Below the pieces are notes generated by a model. The model was not told the origin of the DNA. It did not search any database and saw only the letters and a list, made by a program, of their open reading frames with translations. Of a DNA stretch of 64,000 nucleotides, positions 52,815-62,127 are shown in pieces. Each line of letters opens with the position of its first letter. Position 1 is the stretch's first letter. A program made the translations under genes and the position numbers. The stretch comes from JAAXKN01 sp050258815 (GTDB taxonomy: Bacteria; Bacteroidota; Ignavibacteria; Ignavibacteriales; SURF-24), in NCBI GenBank assembly GCA_050258815.1, contig JBLMZM010000361.1, forward strand, positions 25,657-89,656, given 5' to 3'.

Positions 52815-54281
52815 TTACTTGCCCATTTTATACTTTACCAGTCCCGCATTTGTGGTCATCCAGAGCTGACCCTTATAGTCCAGGGTTATGGCCTTAACCT
52901 GATTGGAAGGCATTCTGGTATTCCCTGTATTCATCGCTATAAATGAATTAATATCCTGGAATTTAAGCAGTCCTTCCGTTGTACAGACCCATCTTACATT
53001 ATTGCGCACTAGGATACTGTTTATATAGTTGCTCGGCAGGCCTGAAGTCATGTTATGCCATGCATAATTAACCAGGACCGCCACGCCTCCAGGTAATCCG
53101 TTTTTAAGGTTGGGTGAAAAACCGGCCCAGACACCTTCTCCATACATTCCCACGGACAATGCAGTAACGTCATTGCCGGGCAGGTTATGGGTCTCTCTTG
53201 TATAGGTGGTCCATTGTGATCCGTCATATGAGGTAACGCCAATGCCTGCAACACCCGCCCAGAGTCTTGACTGTGCGTCACAGCTTAAAGCCTGAATCCC
53301 GTTACCGGGTATTTTGGAGTTGGAGGTGTTATAAAGTGTCCAACTTAACCCCTGAATCCTTACCAGACCCTTAAAGGTTCCTACCCATATTACCCCTTTG
53401 GAATCAATGGAAATTGCGGTAATATAATTATCCGGGAGGATAGAGTTGCTGGTATTCCAGACCGTCCAGCCCGAGGTGCTCAACATGCAGAGCCCGTTAT
53501 TAGTGCCGATCCATTTGGTAGGAGTGCTGTTTTCCTGTACAATTGCAGTAATATAATTTGATGCAATTGGCGAGTTCTGGATGTTATAGGTTTTCCATGT
53601 ATCCGCATTTTTGTATACCAGCCCTCCGCCGTCAGTCCCAATCCACTGGGCATCCTCCCTGTCGGAAATTATGGCTGTCAGGGAATTTCTTGGTATCGGC
53701 GAATTTGATGTATTATAAGTTACCCATACAGAAGTATCCGCAAGTTCTTTGTAGGCGGATTTTATGTAGCTGCTTTCCACGATTACCGAGACGCTGTCAT
53801 CCCTGCACTCACTGTGCCGGAATTTTATAGTATAGCTTCCGGGAATCAGGTTATTGATAGTAAATGGGGTTTTCTGTCCTATATCCTTGCCATTCAGATA
53901 AATTGATGAGTTACTGGGCTCTGATGAGCATAAGATGCTGCCGTACATGAGCGGATTTGAAAAATAGTCGACAAATATGCTTTTCTTCACGCTATCCTTT
54001 GCCGATAACAGAAATGTAGTATCCCTGTACAGCGGCATTTTAAGAGTAATAGTATAATCCCCGCCCTTAAGCCAATTAAGGCTGTCGGGAGTATATCTTC
54101 CTGTATTTTTATTATTAAGGTATATCAGTGCTCCTTTAGGATCAGAGGAAATGGCCAGGACTCCCGTTGGAACGGGTTCGTCGGGCGGAGTAACAGATAC
54201 ATCCTTGTCGCATGAATAGCAGCAGACAAGAAGGAGCAGCATAAAAACGATTTTCAGTCCGTATTTGTAATGTTTCTTCAT
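52815..54281 (-). CDS. PEGA plus beta-propeller lipoprotein (downstream copy)
   Basis: 488 residues. The lipoprotein signal ends CYSC (Cys24). Two PEGA domains follow (about 39-105 and 112-172), with the tell-tale G-x-Y-x-I (GGDYTITLK, PGSYTIKF) and YLNGKDIGQKTPF. A propeller follows, of repeats of about 45 residues: YNTSNS-x-I/L-P-x-N-x-I-T-A-I, then WIGT-x-x-G-L or close variants. At least six such units run to the C-terminus. These are Reg_prop repeats as found in hybrid two-component sensors, but no kinase or receiver follows. Probably an outer-membrane surface protein. It is 45 bases after the paralogous gene and the last of the operon. Confidence 0.88.
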   Translation of the reverse strand: MKKHYKYGLKIVFMLLLLVCCYSCDKDVSVTPPDEPVPTGVLAISSDPKGALIYLNNKNTGRYTPDSLNWLKGGDYTITLKMPLYRDTTFLLSAKDSVKKSIFVDYFSNPLMYGSILCSSEPSNSSIYLNGKDIGQKTPFTINNLIPGSYTIKFRHSECRDDSVSVIVESSYIKSAYKELADTSVWVTYNTSNSPIPRNSLTAIISDREDAQWIGTDGGGLVYKNADTWKTYNIQNSPIASNYITAIVQENSTPTKWIGTNNGLCMLSTSGWTVWNTSNSILPDNYITAISIDSKGVIWVGTFKGLVRIQGLSWTLYNTSNSKIPGNGIQALSCDAQSRLWAGVAGIGVTSYDGSQWTTYTRETHNLPGNDVTALSVGMYGEGVWAGFSPNLKNGLPGGVAVLVNYAWHNMTSGLPSNYINSILVRNNVRWVCTTEGLLKFQDINSFIAMNTGNTRMPSNQVKAITLDYKGQLWMTTNAGLVKYKMGK

Positions 54282-54326
54282 AATATTATTAAGGGTTAAA
54301 GTTAAGCAAACTAAGTGTAATTCAGC

Positions 54327-55841
54327 TTACCGGGGCATCTTAAATTTTACAAGCCCGTATCCCGAAGTAGTGATCCACAATATTCCATTCGAATCCACCG
54401 CAATATCCTGAATATCATTAGTCGGCAGCGGTGAGTTGGAGTCGGAATAAACAGTACTGGTCCTGGGGGCATAATTATCAATTCTCATGATTCCCGATGA
54501 ACTGGATATCCAGCTATAATACTGGTTAATTGTAATAGAATTAATCCCATTTAACGGCAGTGTTTTGACTACCGGGGACCATTGGAAGTAGCTGACGTTT
54601 GTTCCCTCTACTAATCCGCCCGGAACATGCTCAGGGGAGAAATATGCCCATATTTTTCTTACAAACGGGTTATATTTCATGGCTTTTACGAAATATCCCG
54701 GCAGTCCGTTTTTAAAGTTCAAAGAATGCCAATTCTTATAAGCATCCAGGTAACACAGGCCTGAGTCCAGGGTCCCGGCCCAGATATTGCCATCTGCATA
54801 AGCCACCTGCATCACATAATCATCGGCCATCCGGCAGGTCTTTTCGTTATATAATTTCCAGGGGTCACCTTTGTATTTACTAATTTCAATTATGCCTTTG
54901 GTAGTGCCAATAAGTTTATTCCCGTCTGCTGAAATGTCAATTGAAGTAATACGGTTATCCGGAATAATGGAATTCCCGGTATTGTATACTTCCCACGAAA
55001 AGCCGTCAAAAGCTGCAAGACCAATATAGGTGCCGATCCACAGTTTCTTGCCCTTTTCTACTGCCATGCAGCTGATTATTTCACCAGGCAGCGGCGAATT
55101 TGACGAGTTATAGGTAACCCATTCAATACCATTATATTTAATTAATCCTTTCCCGTTGGTGCCGATCCACTTATTATCATGGTCGTCGACCACTATTTTA
55201 GTCAGTGAGCCGGTCGGTATCTTAGAGTTTGCCGTATTATAAGTTACCCAAAGGGTAGTATCAGCCAGTTCAATTAATACATCGCTGATTTTACTGCTTT
55301 GAACGGTCACGATCAGGCTGTCTTCCCTGCAGCCTTCAGCCTGGTATTTAATTTCATATTTACCCGGAATGAGCATTCTTAATGTATCCGGAGTCAGTTT
55401 GCCTGTATTCTTGCCATTTAGAAATATTTTGCTGAGTTTTGGACTGCCTCCGCAGGCGATACTCCCATACATTGACGGGTTTTTTAGATAATCCACGAAA
55501 ATCGACTTTTTCTCGTTACTGACCGCCTGAACTGTTAATACAGTATCCTTATAATTCTGAAGCTTAAGGGTTATATTGTGTTCAGCCGGTTTTATCCAGC
55601 AGAGACTATCGGGAGTGATTCTCCCCGTATTTTTCCCGTCCAGGAAAATGGCTGCTTTTCCGGGTAGTGAGTTAATAAATATATATGTCTGCGGCACAGG
55701 CTCCTCCGGAGCCGTAACAGAGACCTTTTTATCGCACGAAAATGAAAAGATAGTGAGCAAAAACAAAGAGAACAACTTAATTTTACCGCTCACTCTTTCC
55801 ATATTCACGATAATATTTGCCTGCATCAGTACGTGCCTCAT
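54327..55841 (-). CDS. PEGA plus beta-propeller lipoprotein (upstream copy)
   Basis: 504 residues from the ATG that overlaps the DUF4249 stop by ATGA (55838-55841). A later ATG at 55802 gives the cleaner lipoprotein signal (MERVSGKIKLFSLFLLTIFSFSC), so the true start may be there. The layout is the same as its neighbour: DKKVSVTAPEEPVP, two PEGA domains (LDGKNTGRITPDSL, LNGKNTGKLTPDTL), then propeller repeats (YNTANSKIPTGSLTKI, WIGTNGKGL, YNSSNSPLPGEIIS). It looks like a product of gene duplication. The coupling with the receptor and DUF4249 genes suggests joint stoichiometry. Confidence 0.88.
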   Translation of the reverse strand: MRHVLMQANIIVNMERVSGKIKLFSLFLLTIFSFSCDKKVSVTAPEEPVPQTYIFINSLPGKAAIFLDGKNTGRITPDSLCWIKPAEHNITLKLQNYKDTVLTVQAVSNEKKSIFVDYLKNPSMYGSIACGGSPKLSKIFLNGKNTGKLTPDTLRMLIPGKYEIKYQAEGCREDSLIVTVQSSKISDVLIELADTTLWVTYNTANSKIPTGSLTKIVVDDHDNKWIGTNGKGLIKYNGIEWVTYNSSNSPLPGEIISCMAVEKGKKLWIGTYIGLAAFDGFSWEVYNTGNSIIPDNRITSIDISADGNKLIGTTKGIIEISKYKGDPWKLYNEKTCRMADDYVMQVAYADGNIWAGTLDSGLCYLDAYKNWHSLNFKNGLPGYFVKAMKYNPFVRKIWAYFSPEHVPGGLVEGTNVSYFQWSPVVKTLPLNGINSITINQYYSWISSSSGIMRIDNYAPRTSTVYSDSNSPLPTNDIQDIAVDSNGILWITTSGYGLVKFKMPR

Positions 55842-56815
55842 TCGGGTCCAAGTTTAGTTTTGTATCCAAATGACCTTATATAATTCTTATCCAGCCGGAT
55901 AGCGTATTCCACGCTGGAATAGGCCCCGAAAATTCCGAGTCCACCTTCAACATTTGAATAGTCGGCCTGGTCCACCTTTACCGAAAAACCCTCATCGAAC
56001 TGACTGGATGAAGAATAATAAGAAGACAGGTTTATATCCAGTGTCATAATTTCATATATAAATGCGAGGACAATATAATTTTTTTTATTGGGGTCGCCGG
56101 CTGAGATCTCTTCCATAACCCTGTTGACGGCGTCAGTTTCAATTGTATAGGTGGGCTGTGTTGTCGGGCGGGCGTAAATGGGTGCATACGTTCCGCCTGA
56201 TTTAACATATTTTACAGGTATTGTCCTGAGATATCTGACAGGAACGCTGTTTTCCACCTTGAAATAGACAAGCTTAAACTTAGGATAAAAGAAAGTATTA
56301 GGGTCTTTGGCCGGCTGCCAGGCAGTTGTAACGTAATTTTTGCCGGCGGGAGGCACAACTGAATCCACCCTCTCAAAATCATAGTCTATTTTCCTGGGGA
56401 TTACTGTAGTTGCATGCAGCCGTCTTCCATTCTGAAGCACGGCTTCGATTTCAACGGTTTTACCCGGAGCGGGCTGAAAATTCTCCGCGTAGTAATATTT
56501 ATAAGGCGTATTATACCTGCTTGTATCTCCTCTGGGATCTGTTCCCGGCTTAAGGATAATCACCGACTCATCATACCACATCCTGACGTCGGCATTTTCG
56601 AGCGCAGGATCTGTTTTATTGTCGCCCGGGTTAAAGCCAGCGACGTTATAGCTTGAAGTAAGCGTGACAACCTGTACCGTGGTATCAGTCCTCAGCACGC
56701 AGTTAAGCACATACTTCTGTTTGAACTCTCCCTTGGGGTTAAAGTCTTCTTCCTTGCAGGAAAATGAGAGAACTGCCAGACAGATAAAGGGTAAAATCAG
56801 GTATTTTGTTTTCAT
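55838..56815 (-). CDS. DUF4249 lipoprotein, receptor partner (copy 2)
   Basis: 325 residues. The lipoprotein signal MKTKYLILPFICLAVLSFSC (Cys20) is followed by KEEDFNPKGEF, matching EEDFNPK of copy 1. Shared patterns are SSYNVAGFNPGDN, the middle Y-x-Y-rich strands and GGLGIFGAYSS near the end. The start ATG overlaps the receptor stop (56812-56815) and its own stop overlaps the next start (55838-55841). The whole set therefore looks translationally coupled. The role of DUF4249 is unknown; a lid or ligand-capture subunit on the receptor is a reasonable guess only. Confidence 0.86.
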   Translation of the reverse strand: MKTKYLILPFICLAVLSFSCKEEDFNPKGEFKQKYVLNCVLRTDTTVQVVTLTSSYNVAGFNPGDNKTDPALENADVRMWYDESVIILKPGTDPRGDTSRYNTPYKYYYAENFQPAPGKTVEIEAVLQNGRRLHATTVIPRKIDYDFERVDSVVPPAGKNYVTTAWQPAKDPNTFFYPKFKLVYFKVENSVPVRYLRTIPVKYVKSGGTYAPIYARPTTQPTYTIETDAVNRVMEEISAGDPNKKNYIVLAFIYEIMTLDINLSSYYSSSSQFDEGFSVKVDQADYSNVEGGLGIFGAYSSVEYAIRLDKNYIRSFGYKTKLGPE

Positions 56816-59076
56816 ATTTCAAGTTTAAGAGTTGCTGTTGGTAAAAATGGTAACATGTTTACGCGTTTGCCTGAATCGCGTTCAAAATAAAATATATTTT
56901 TCCTGTTATAAACATTAACGATGCTGAAGTCAACATAGAAGTTTGCGAATGCCACTTTGAATTTCTTTGACAGGTTGATGTCCATTCTGTGATAGTTTGG
57001 CAGCCGTCCCAGGTTTTTGTCCCCCAACAGCAGGAATGGCTGTGTGGAGTTGAACGGGTTCTGCCCGGTCAAAAAGTCTCCGGAATTGAATTTATCATAG
57101 TAACCGGTCAGTTCAGTAAAAGGCATTCCCGAGTTATACACCCATACTACGCTTGCCTGCCAGTCATTACCGAAGTTATATTCAAGGCTTACGTTGCCGG
57201 AATGCCTGGAGTCATACTTAGGGTAGTACAGCCAGTTTTCAATTGTTTTATAAGTCCAGCCCAGCGAATAAGATGTGTAGAAATAGAAGTCGCCGAGCTT
57301 ATATTTCAGCATAAATTCGGCTCCGTAAGCTTCGCCCGTGCCGGCAACCAGATCATTATCCGTCGAAAAGATCTTGCGTTCGTTCAGCGCGGGAAAATTC
57401 TCGATGGTTTTATAATATCCTTCCAGTTCAACGGTCAGATCTTCTGTGAAATTTAACTCGGTTCCGAGTATATAGTGCCTTGACCTGGCCGGAGTCAGGT
57501 AATTTGGAGTAATGATCCAGGGTTCAAAAAGTGAGATAACTTCGTTTTCATCTGAAAGTGTTGTAAGCTCCTGCTGGAATATTCCCCATGCACCTTTGAT
57601 TGCAATCTGAGGAATGAGCCTGTAGGTAAAGCTGACGCGTGGCTCGTTAAAGAACCTGCCCCCGTTTTCGGAAAGGCCGGTCAGGTTGACCCTTGTACCG
57701 AGGTCAATGCCAAGGTTTTTGAAGCGTAAAAATTTATACTTGGCATAAAAGCAGAAGTTTGTGCCATAGGATCCCACGTCAGTCGTGACGCCGCTGGCAT
57801 TCTGAAGCAGAAGTTTTGTGTTTACGTTAAGGATATTAAGCCCAATGCCCAGCTCGTCCTTGGAATCATAAATATAGCTGCAGTCCATCTTCATATTAAC
57901 ATCATTTACTTCATTGCGCTTGGGTTTGCTTTCGCTTAGCTTAGGCAGAACTTCTCCGAAAAAATTGCTCCACGACATGCCGAGTTCGAAGAACAGCGGG
58001 CTGTCGGAGATCTGGAACCACTTGAAGCCGAAGATCTTGTTGGTCCAGTCCAGGTCGGCCTTGGACGGGTCCTCATTCAGGAGGTTATCCCTGCTGATAA
58101 AGCCATGCAGGGTAATTTTGCTGCCTTCGACGAAATCAGGATTGGAGAAGTTGACCTTAAATGACAGGTCATAAAAATCCAGCGGGATATTCTTATCGTT
58201 AAGGAATTTCTTGTAAATATCGCTCGAATAGCTCTTGCGGCCGGTAACAATAAACGATCCATTGGGAATTGGTCCTTCGACCAGTGCCTTTGCGCTGAGG
58301 TAACTGATGCTGGCCTTTGTGCTGTAATTATTCTTATTGCCGTCCTTTGTGAAAATATTCATTACGGAGGAGAGTCTTCCGCCGTACTCAGCAGAAAATC
58401 CTCCCTTATAGAATTCCACGTTATTTACCATTTCGGGGTCAACAACGCTGAAAAGCCCGAATGCATGGAACGGGTTATATATAGTGGCACCGTTGACCAG
58501 AACGAGGTTCTGGTTGCCTGCGCCGCCTCTGATGTAGTATCTGGCCGATACATCACCTGTGGATCTGACTCCGGGAAGGTACTGCAGGGAGCGGAAGATG
58601 TCTGTTTCCACGCCCTTGGGCATCATCTCAAGCTCCTTCATGGTTATTCTCTGGAGACTGATGTCGGTAGCATTTTCCTCGACTATCCTTTTTTCTACCT
58701 TCTCAACGGTTGGCAGCAGTACGCTGGTCGGTATCAGCTTAATGTCTACGTGGGTCATTTTTCCCTTCTCAAGCTTTACAATCGTTTTATTCAGGTTGTA
58801 ACCCATATAGGAGGTGATAATGGTCAGTCTTCTGTTGGCCGGTATAGAAGTAATGAGAAAATATCCTTTGGAGTCGGAATAGGCCCCGGTGGAAATTTCC
58901 TGAATGGTGATGCTGGCATATGCAAGTGCCTCACCACTGGTTGAATCGGTAACCAGGCCCCTTAATGTGCCAAACTCCTGGGCAAAGACACTTCTGCCGG
59001 AGTTTAGGAGTATAAAAAGAATGAGGGGGACTGCAAGTATCAGAAATTTGTTTTCGGGAGATTTACATTTAGTCAT
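56812..59076 (-). CDS. TonB-dependent receptor with carboxypeptidase-regulatory N-domain (copy 2)
   Basis: 754 residues from ATG 59076; a TTG at 59130 adds 18 residues before the signal peptide and is unlikely. The signal (NKFLILAVPLILFILLNSG) is followed by the regulatory domain (LRGLVTDSTSGEALAYASI, SKGYFLITSIPANRRLTIITSYMGY). The plug has ARYYIRGGAGNQNLVLVNG and YNPFHAFGLFSVVDPEM, and the barrel ends RKNIFYFERDSGKRVNMLPFLP. It is close to the copy at 12564 (for example TLSDENEVISLFEPW against TLSDETELISIFEPW). The ligand is unknown. It heads the four-gene operon. Confidence 0.92.
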   Translation of the reverse strand: MTKCKSPENKFLILAVPLILFILLNSGRSVFAQEFGTLRGLVTDSTSGEALAYASITIQEISTGAYSDSKGYFLITSIPANRRLTIITSYMGYNLNKTIVKLEKGKMTHVDIKLIPTSVLLPTVEKVEKRIVEENATDISLQRITMKELEMMPKGVETDIFRSLQYLPGVRSTGDVSARYYIRGGAGNQNLVLVNGATIYNPFHAFGLFSVVDPEMVNNVEFYKGGFSAEYGGRLSSVMNIFTKDGNKNNYSTKASISYLSAKALVEGPIPNGSFIVTGRKSYSSDIYKKFLNDKNIPLDFYDLSFKVNFSNPDFVEGSKITLHGFISRDNLLNEDPSKADLDWTNKIFGFKWFQISDSPLFFELGMSWSNFFGEVLPKLSESKPKRNEVNDVNMKMDCSYIYDSKDELGIGLNILNVNTKLLLQNASGVTTDVGSYGTNFCFYAKYKFLRFKNLGIDLGTRVNLTGLSENGGRFFNEPRVSFTYRLIPQIAIKGAWGIFQQELTTLSDENEVISLFEPWIITPNYLTPARSRHYILGTELNFTEDLTVELEGYYKTIENFPALNERKIFSTDNDLVAGTGEAYGAEFMLKYKLGDFYFYTSYSLGWTYKTIENWLYYPKYDSRHSGNVSLEYNFGNDWQASVVWVYNSGMPFTELTGYYDKFNSGDFLTGQNPFNSTQPFLLLGDKNLGRLPNYHRMDINLSKKFKVAFANFYVDFSIVNVYNRKNIFYFERDSGKRVNMLPFLPTATLKLEI

Positions 59077-59430
59077 ATGTTTCCGGTAAATGACTTGGAA
59101 GAAATTTTGTGAGCAAGTTATACAAAACAAAATAAAAAGGAAATATATTTGTGAATAATTTTACAAAATGCGGAACAGTTATTTTACCGGTTCTGAGACG
59201 GGATAAAAGGCAGGTCATTTGTTAAGAAGAGCCGCCGCCGGGAAATCTGAGGGAATTCTCGATAAATGACTCACATTTTTGTATATTATGTTATTAGTAT
59301 TTGAGCTATAATAATATTACCGGTAGCTTACTATTTCCTGTTCTATATAGCGATGCAAGGTATATGTGTTTACAGGCAATGGTTTTATAATAAATGAAAA
59401 ACGGTATGAACTAAATTTATAGGTGGGAAA
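59077..59430. other. Divergent intergenic region (about 350 bp)
   Basis: Lies between the receptor operon and the helicase gene, so it must hold both promoters. AT-rich. I see no clear palindrome, and no copy of the 14980 palindrome found beside the other receptor. Confidence 0.5.
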
Positions 59431-61323
59431 TTGTTAGGACACATAATTAAGTTTGTAAGGGATAAGCTGAGCGGTATTTCGAAGTCGGGTAAAAAGAAGA
59501 AGGATGAAAAGCTAAGGGAAGCAAGGCTGAAGGAAGCCAGGGTTTCCTCAAGGCCTCCGGTTGCAGACAAGACGGGCGTAAGAAAACCGGGTCCCAGGGA
59601 ACCGCAGCAGCAGGGAGGGCAGAAGACACGGCAGCAGCGCCCTTATAGCCAGCAGCCGCCCTCACAGCCCAGGAAAGAAAGGCCTCCTCAGGCACAGAAG
59701 GCTGGTCCCGGCAAAAGAACTGAAAGGCCGGCAGGAGCTGAGCAGCCCAAAGGTATTGAACAGGGTAAAGCAGCCGAGCAGCCACAAAAACCCGAACAGG
59801 TTAGAAAGCCGGATCTTTGGGATATCTCACAGTTCAAGGTGGAACCCTCTGAAGGTAGAACCAGGTTTCATGACCTCAACCTGCCCAAAGAGGTAATGCA
59901 CGCAATATCCGATCTGGGCTTTCAGTATTGTACCCCCATACAGGCGGAGATACTCTATAACACTCTGGCCGGTAAAGATGCAACGGGGCGTGCACAGACG
60001 GGCACCGGGAAAACTGCGGCCTTCCTTATCACCATTTTTACCAGATTCCTTAAAGAGAAGCTTCAGGAAAAAAGAAGGGTTGGCACGCCGAGGGCTTTGA
60101 TACTTGCTCCAACGCGCGAGCTGGTGATGCAGATTGCCGATGATGCCCATAATCTGGCCAAGTATACCCAGCTCAAAATAATGGGTGTCTATGGCGGAAT
60201 GGATTATCAGAAACAGAAGCGTCAGCTGAACGGGCAGACCATAGACGTAGTGGTTGCAACACCCGGAAGGCTGCTCGATTTTTATTCGCGTCACGACGTA
60301 CACCTGAGCCAGGTGGAAATACTGGTTATTGACGAGGCGGACCGCATGCTTGACATGGGCTTTATCCCTGACGTAAGAAAGATCGTGCGCAGCACTCCTC
60401 CCAAGGATAAGAGGCAGACGCTGTTCTTCAGCGCTACAATTTCACCGGATGTAAAGCGCCTGGCCTCGCAGTGGACCAAGGATACGTCAGTCCAGGTGGA
60501 AATTGAACCAGCACAGGTGGAAGTGGATTCCGTAAAACAGATAATATATATAGTTACAAGCCAGGAAAAATATTCGCTCGTTTATAATCTGATTACGAAA
60601 CAGAACCTTGAGCGCGTGATAATATTTGCCAACAGGCGCGATGAAACGCGCGACCTGACAGACGTGCTTCACAGGCATGGCATCAGCTGTTCGCTTCTCT
60701 CGGGAGATGTGGACCAGCGCCAGAGAATAAAGGTGCTGGATGATTTCAAGGGTGGCAAGATCAGGGTGCTCGTTGCAACTGACGTGGCAGGACGCGGTAT
60801 TCACATTGATGGAGTAAGCCACGTAATCAATTATACTCTGCCGCAGGATCCGGAGGATTACGTTCACCGCATTGGCCGCACGGGAAGAGCAGGAGCAACC
60901 GGTGTCTCGATCAGTTTCGCCTCTGAAGACGATTCCTTCTATATCCCGGCAATAGAAAAATTCCTGGGCCACAGCCTGCACTGCATTCAGCCGGATGAGT
61001 CACTGCTTAAGCTGCCTGAGGATATGGGAAGTAAGAGCCCTCAGAAAGAATACTCTGAGAAAAGAGAACCGGATCAGAATAAAGAATCGACGCAGAAAAG
61101 GGACCAGGCTCAGAGAAGAGAACCGAATCAGAGAAGGGAGCAGAATCCCAGAAGAGAGCAGAATCCGGGAAGAGGCTCAAATCAGAAAAGAGAGCAGAAT
61201 CCGAGAAGATATCCGGCTCAGGGCAGAGGACCAGCTGATAAAAAAGAAACCGGAGAAATAAAGGAAATACCGGCAAAGGAACAGCCTGAGCAGAACGGGC
61301 CGCAGGCTGGTGAGAATCAGTAG
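59431..61323 (+). CDS. DEAD-box RNA helicase, RhlB-like, with long low-complexity tails
   Basis: 630 residues. The start is TTG 59431, with AGGTGGG three bases upstream and no better ATG. A basic N-terminal extension (about 1-140) is rich in Gln, Pro, Arg and Lys. The core follows: Q-motif (CTPIQAEIL), AQTGTGKTAAF, PTRELVMQI, TPGRLLD, DEADRMLDMGF, SAT, IIFANRRDE, ATDVAGRGIHIDG and HRIGRTGRAG. Around it, EGRTRFHDLNLPKEVMHAI and the C-terminal ASEDDSFYIPAIEKFLG strongly recall gammaproteobacterial RhlB of the RNA degradosome. The C-tail (about 545-630) consists of imperfect R-E-Q-N-P repeats, probably RNA binding. Confidence 0.93.
   Translation: MLGHIIKFVRDKLSGISKSGKKKKDEKLREARLKEARVSSRPPVADKTGVRKPGPREPQQQGGQKTRQQRPYSQQPPSQPRKERPPQAQKAGPGKRTERPAGAEQPKGIEQGKAAEQPQKPEQVRKPDLWDISQFKVEPSEGRTRFHDLNLPKEVMHAISDLGFQYCTPIQAEILYNTLAGKDATGRAQTGTGKTAAFLITIFTRFLKEKLQEKRRVGTPRALILAPTRELVMQIADDAHNLAKYTQLKIMGVYGGMDYQKQKRQLNGQTIDVVVATPGRLLDFYSRHDVHLSQVEILVIDEADRMLDMGFIPDVRKIVRSTPPKDKRQTLFFSATISPDVKRLASQWTKDTSVQVEIEPAQVEVDSVKQIIYIVTSQEKYSLVYNLITKQNLERVIIFANRRDETRDLTDVLHRHGISCSLLSGDVDQRQRIKVLDDFKGGKIRVLVATDVAGRGIHIDGVSHVINYTLPQDPEDYVHRIGRTGRAGATGVSISFASEDDSFYIPAIEKFLGHSLHCIQPDESLLKLPEDMGSKSPQKEYSEKREPDQNKESTQKRDQAQRREPNQRREQNPRREQNPGRGSNQKREQNPRRYPAQGRGPADKKETGEIKEIPAKEQPEQNGPQAGENQ
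61090..61230. repeat. Imperfect tandem repeats coding the helicase tail
   Basis: About seven copies of a purine-rich 18-30-base unit (close to AGAGAGCAGAATCCNAGAAG) encode the repeated R-R-E-Q-N-P segments. Confidence 0.65.
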
Positions 61324-62090
61324 CGGAAGTGCTTGATAGCTTCTCCGTTAATGCCAATCTCAGTCATGGCCTCGATGCCTATCTGGAGGTGCAGGTTGAC
61401 GTAGGTATCCGTTACCCTGCGGTCCGATTCTTCGGTCTTGATCCCTTCGGGGATCATGGGCATGTCGGATACGAGCAGAAGTGCTCCGCGCGCAATCTCG
61501 TTAACGTGTCCGACAATAAATACAGTAGCGGTCTCCATATCTATACCAATGACCGAAAGCTTCTCCAGGTAGCGCTTGAAATTATCATCCCATTCCCAGA
61601 CCCGGCGGTTAGTGGTATAGATAACGCCGGTACGGTAATCCTGGTCGTGCTCGACAATTTTATCCGAAACAAATTTATGAAGTTTAAATGAGGGCAGGGC
61701 CGGGACTTCCGGGGGCATATAATCACCCGAGGTGCCTTCCCCCCTTATTGCCGCGATAGGAAGAATAAAGTGGCCAATTTCGGTGGACTTCTTCAAGCCG
61801 CCGCATTTACCCAGGAAGAGGGCCCCTTTGGGCTGCCTTGCTACCAGCAGGTCCATTATTGTTGCGGCATTAGGCGAACCGATGCCGAAATTTATAATAG
61901 TAAGTCCCTGTGAATTTGTAGCCGTCTGCATGGGCCTGCCGATGCCTTTAATATCGCAGTTAAATTGTTCTGCAAACCGGGTTACGTAGTTGTGAAAATT
62001 TGTCAGCAGAAGGTAATCCCCGAATTCGTCTATTTCCGTTCCCGTATAGCGCGGGAGCCAGTTCTTCGCAATTTCAAGCTTTGTTCTCAA
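61317..62090 (-). CDS. amn: AMP nucleosidase (short Bacteroidota type)
   Basis: 257 residues, the short form without the N-terminal regulatory domain of the E. coli enzyme. It splits AMP to adenine and ribose 5-phosphate, controlling the adenylate pool. Purine-nucleoside-phosphorylase fold motifs are visible: INFGIGSPNAATIMDLL, LGKCGGLKK, AIRGEGTSGDYMPPEVPALP, and IGIDMETATVFIVGHVN with the ribose-contacting Met-Glu and later LVSDMPM. The start is TTG 62090 behind GAGG. It overlaps the helicase end by 7 bases (61317-61323) in convergent direction and follows the methyltransferase gene after 37 bases, probably as one unit. Confidence 0.9.
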   Translation of the reverse strand: MRTKLEIAKNWLPRYTGTEIDEFGDYLLLTNFHNYVTRFAEQFNCDIKGIGRPMQTATNSQGLTIINFGIGSPNAATIMDLLVARQPKGALFLGKCGGLKKSTEIGHFILPIAAIRGEGTSGDYMPPEVPALPSFKLHKFVSDKIVEHDQDYRTGVIYTTNRRVWEWDDNFKRYLEKLSVIGIDMETATVFIVGHVNEIARGALLLVSDMPMIPEGIKTEESDRRVTDTYVNLHLQIGIEAMTEIGINGEAIKHFRY

Positions 62091-62127
62091 TATTTCCTCA
62101 TTGTGTTGTACTCTGATAGCTAAGGGC

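Noticed and set aside
59077..59130. Upstream TTG start for the second TonB receptor
   Set aside because: It would put 18 extra residues in front of a complete signal peptide and lacks a ribosome binding site.
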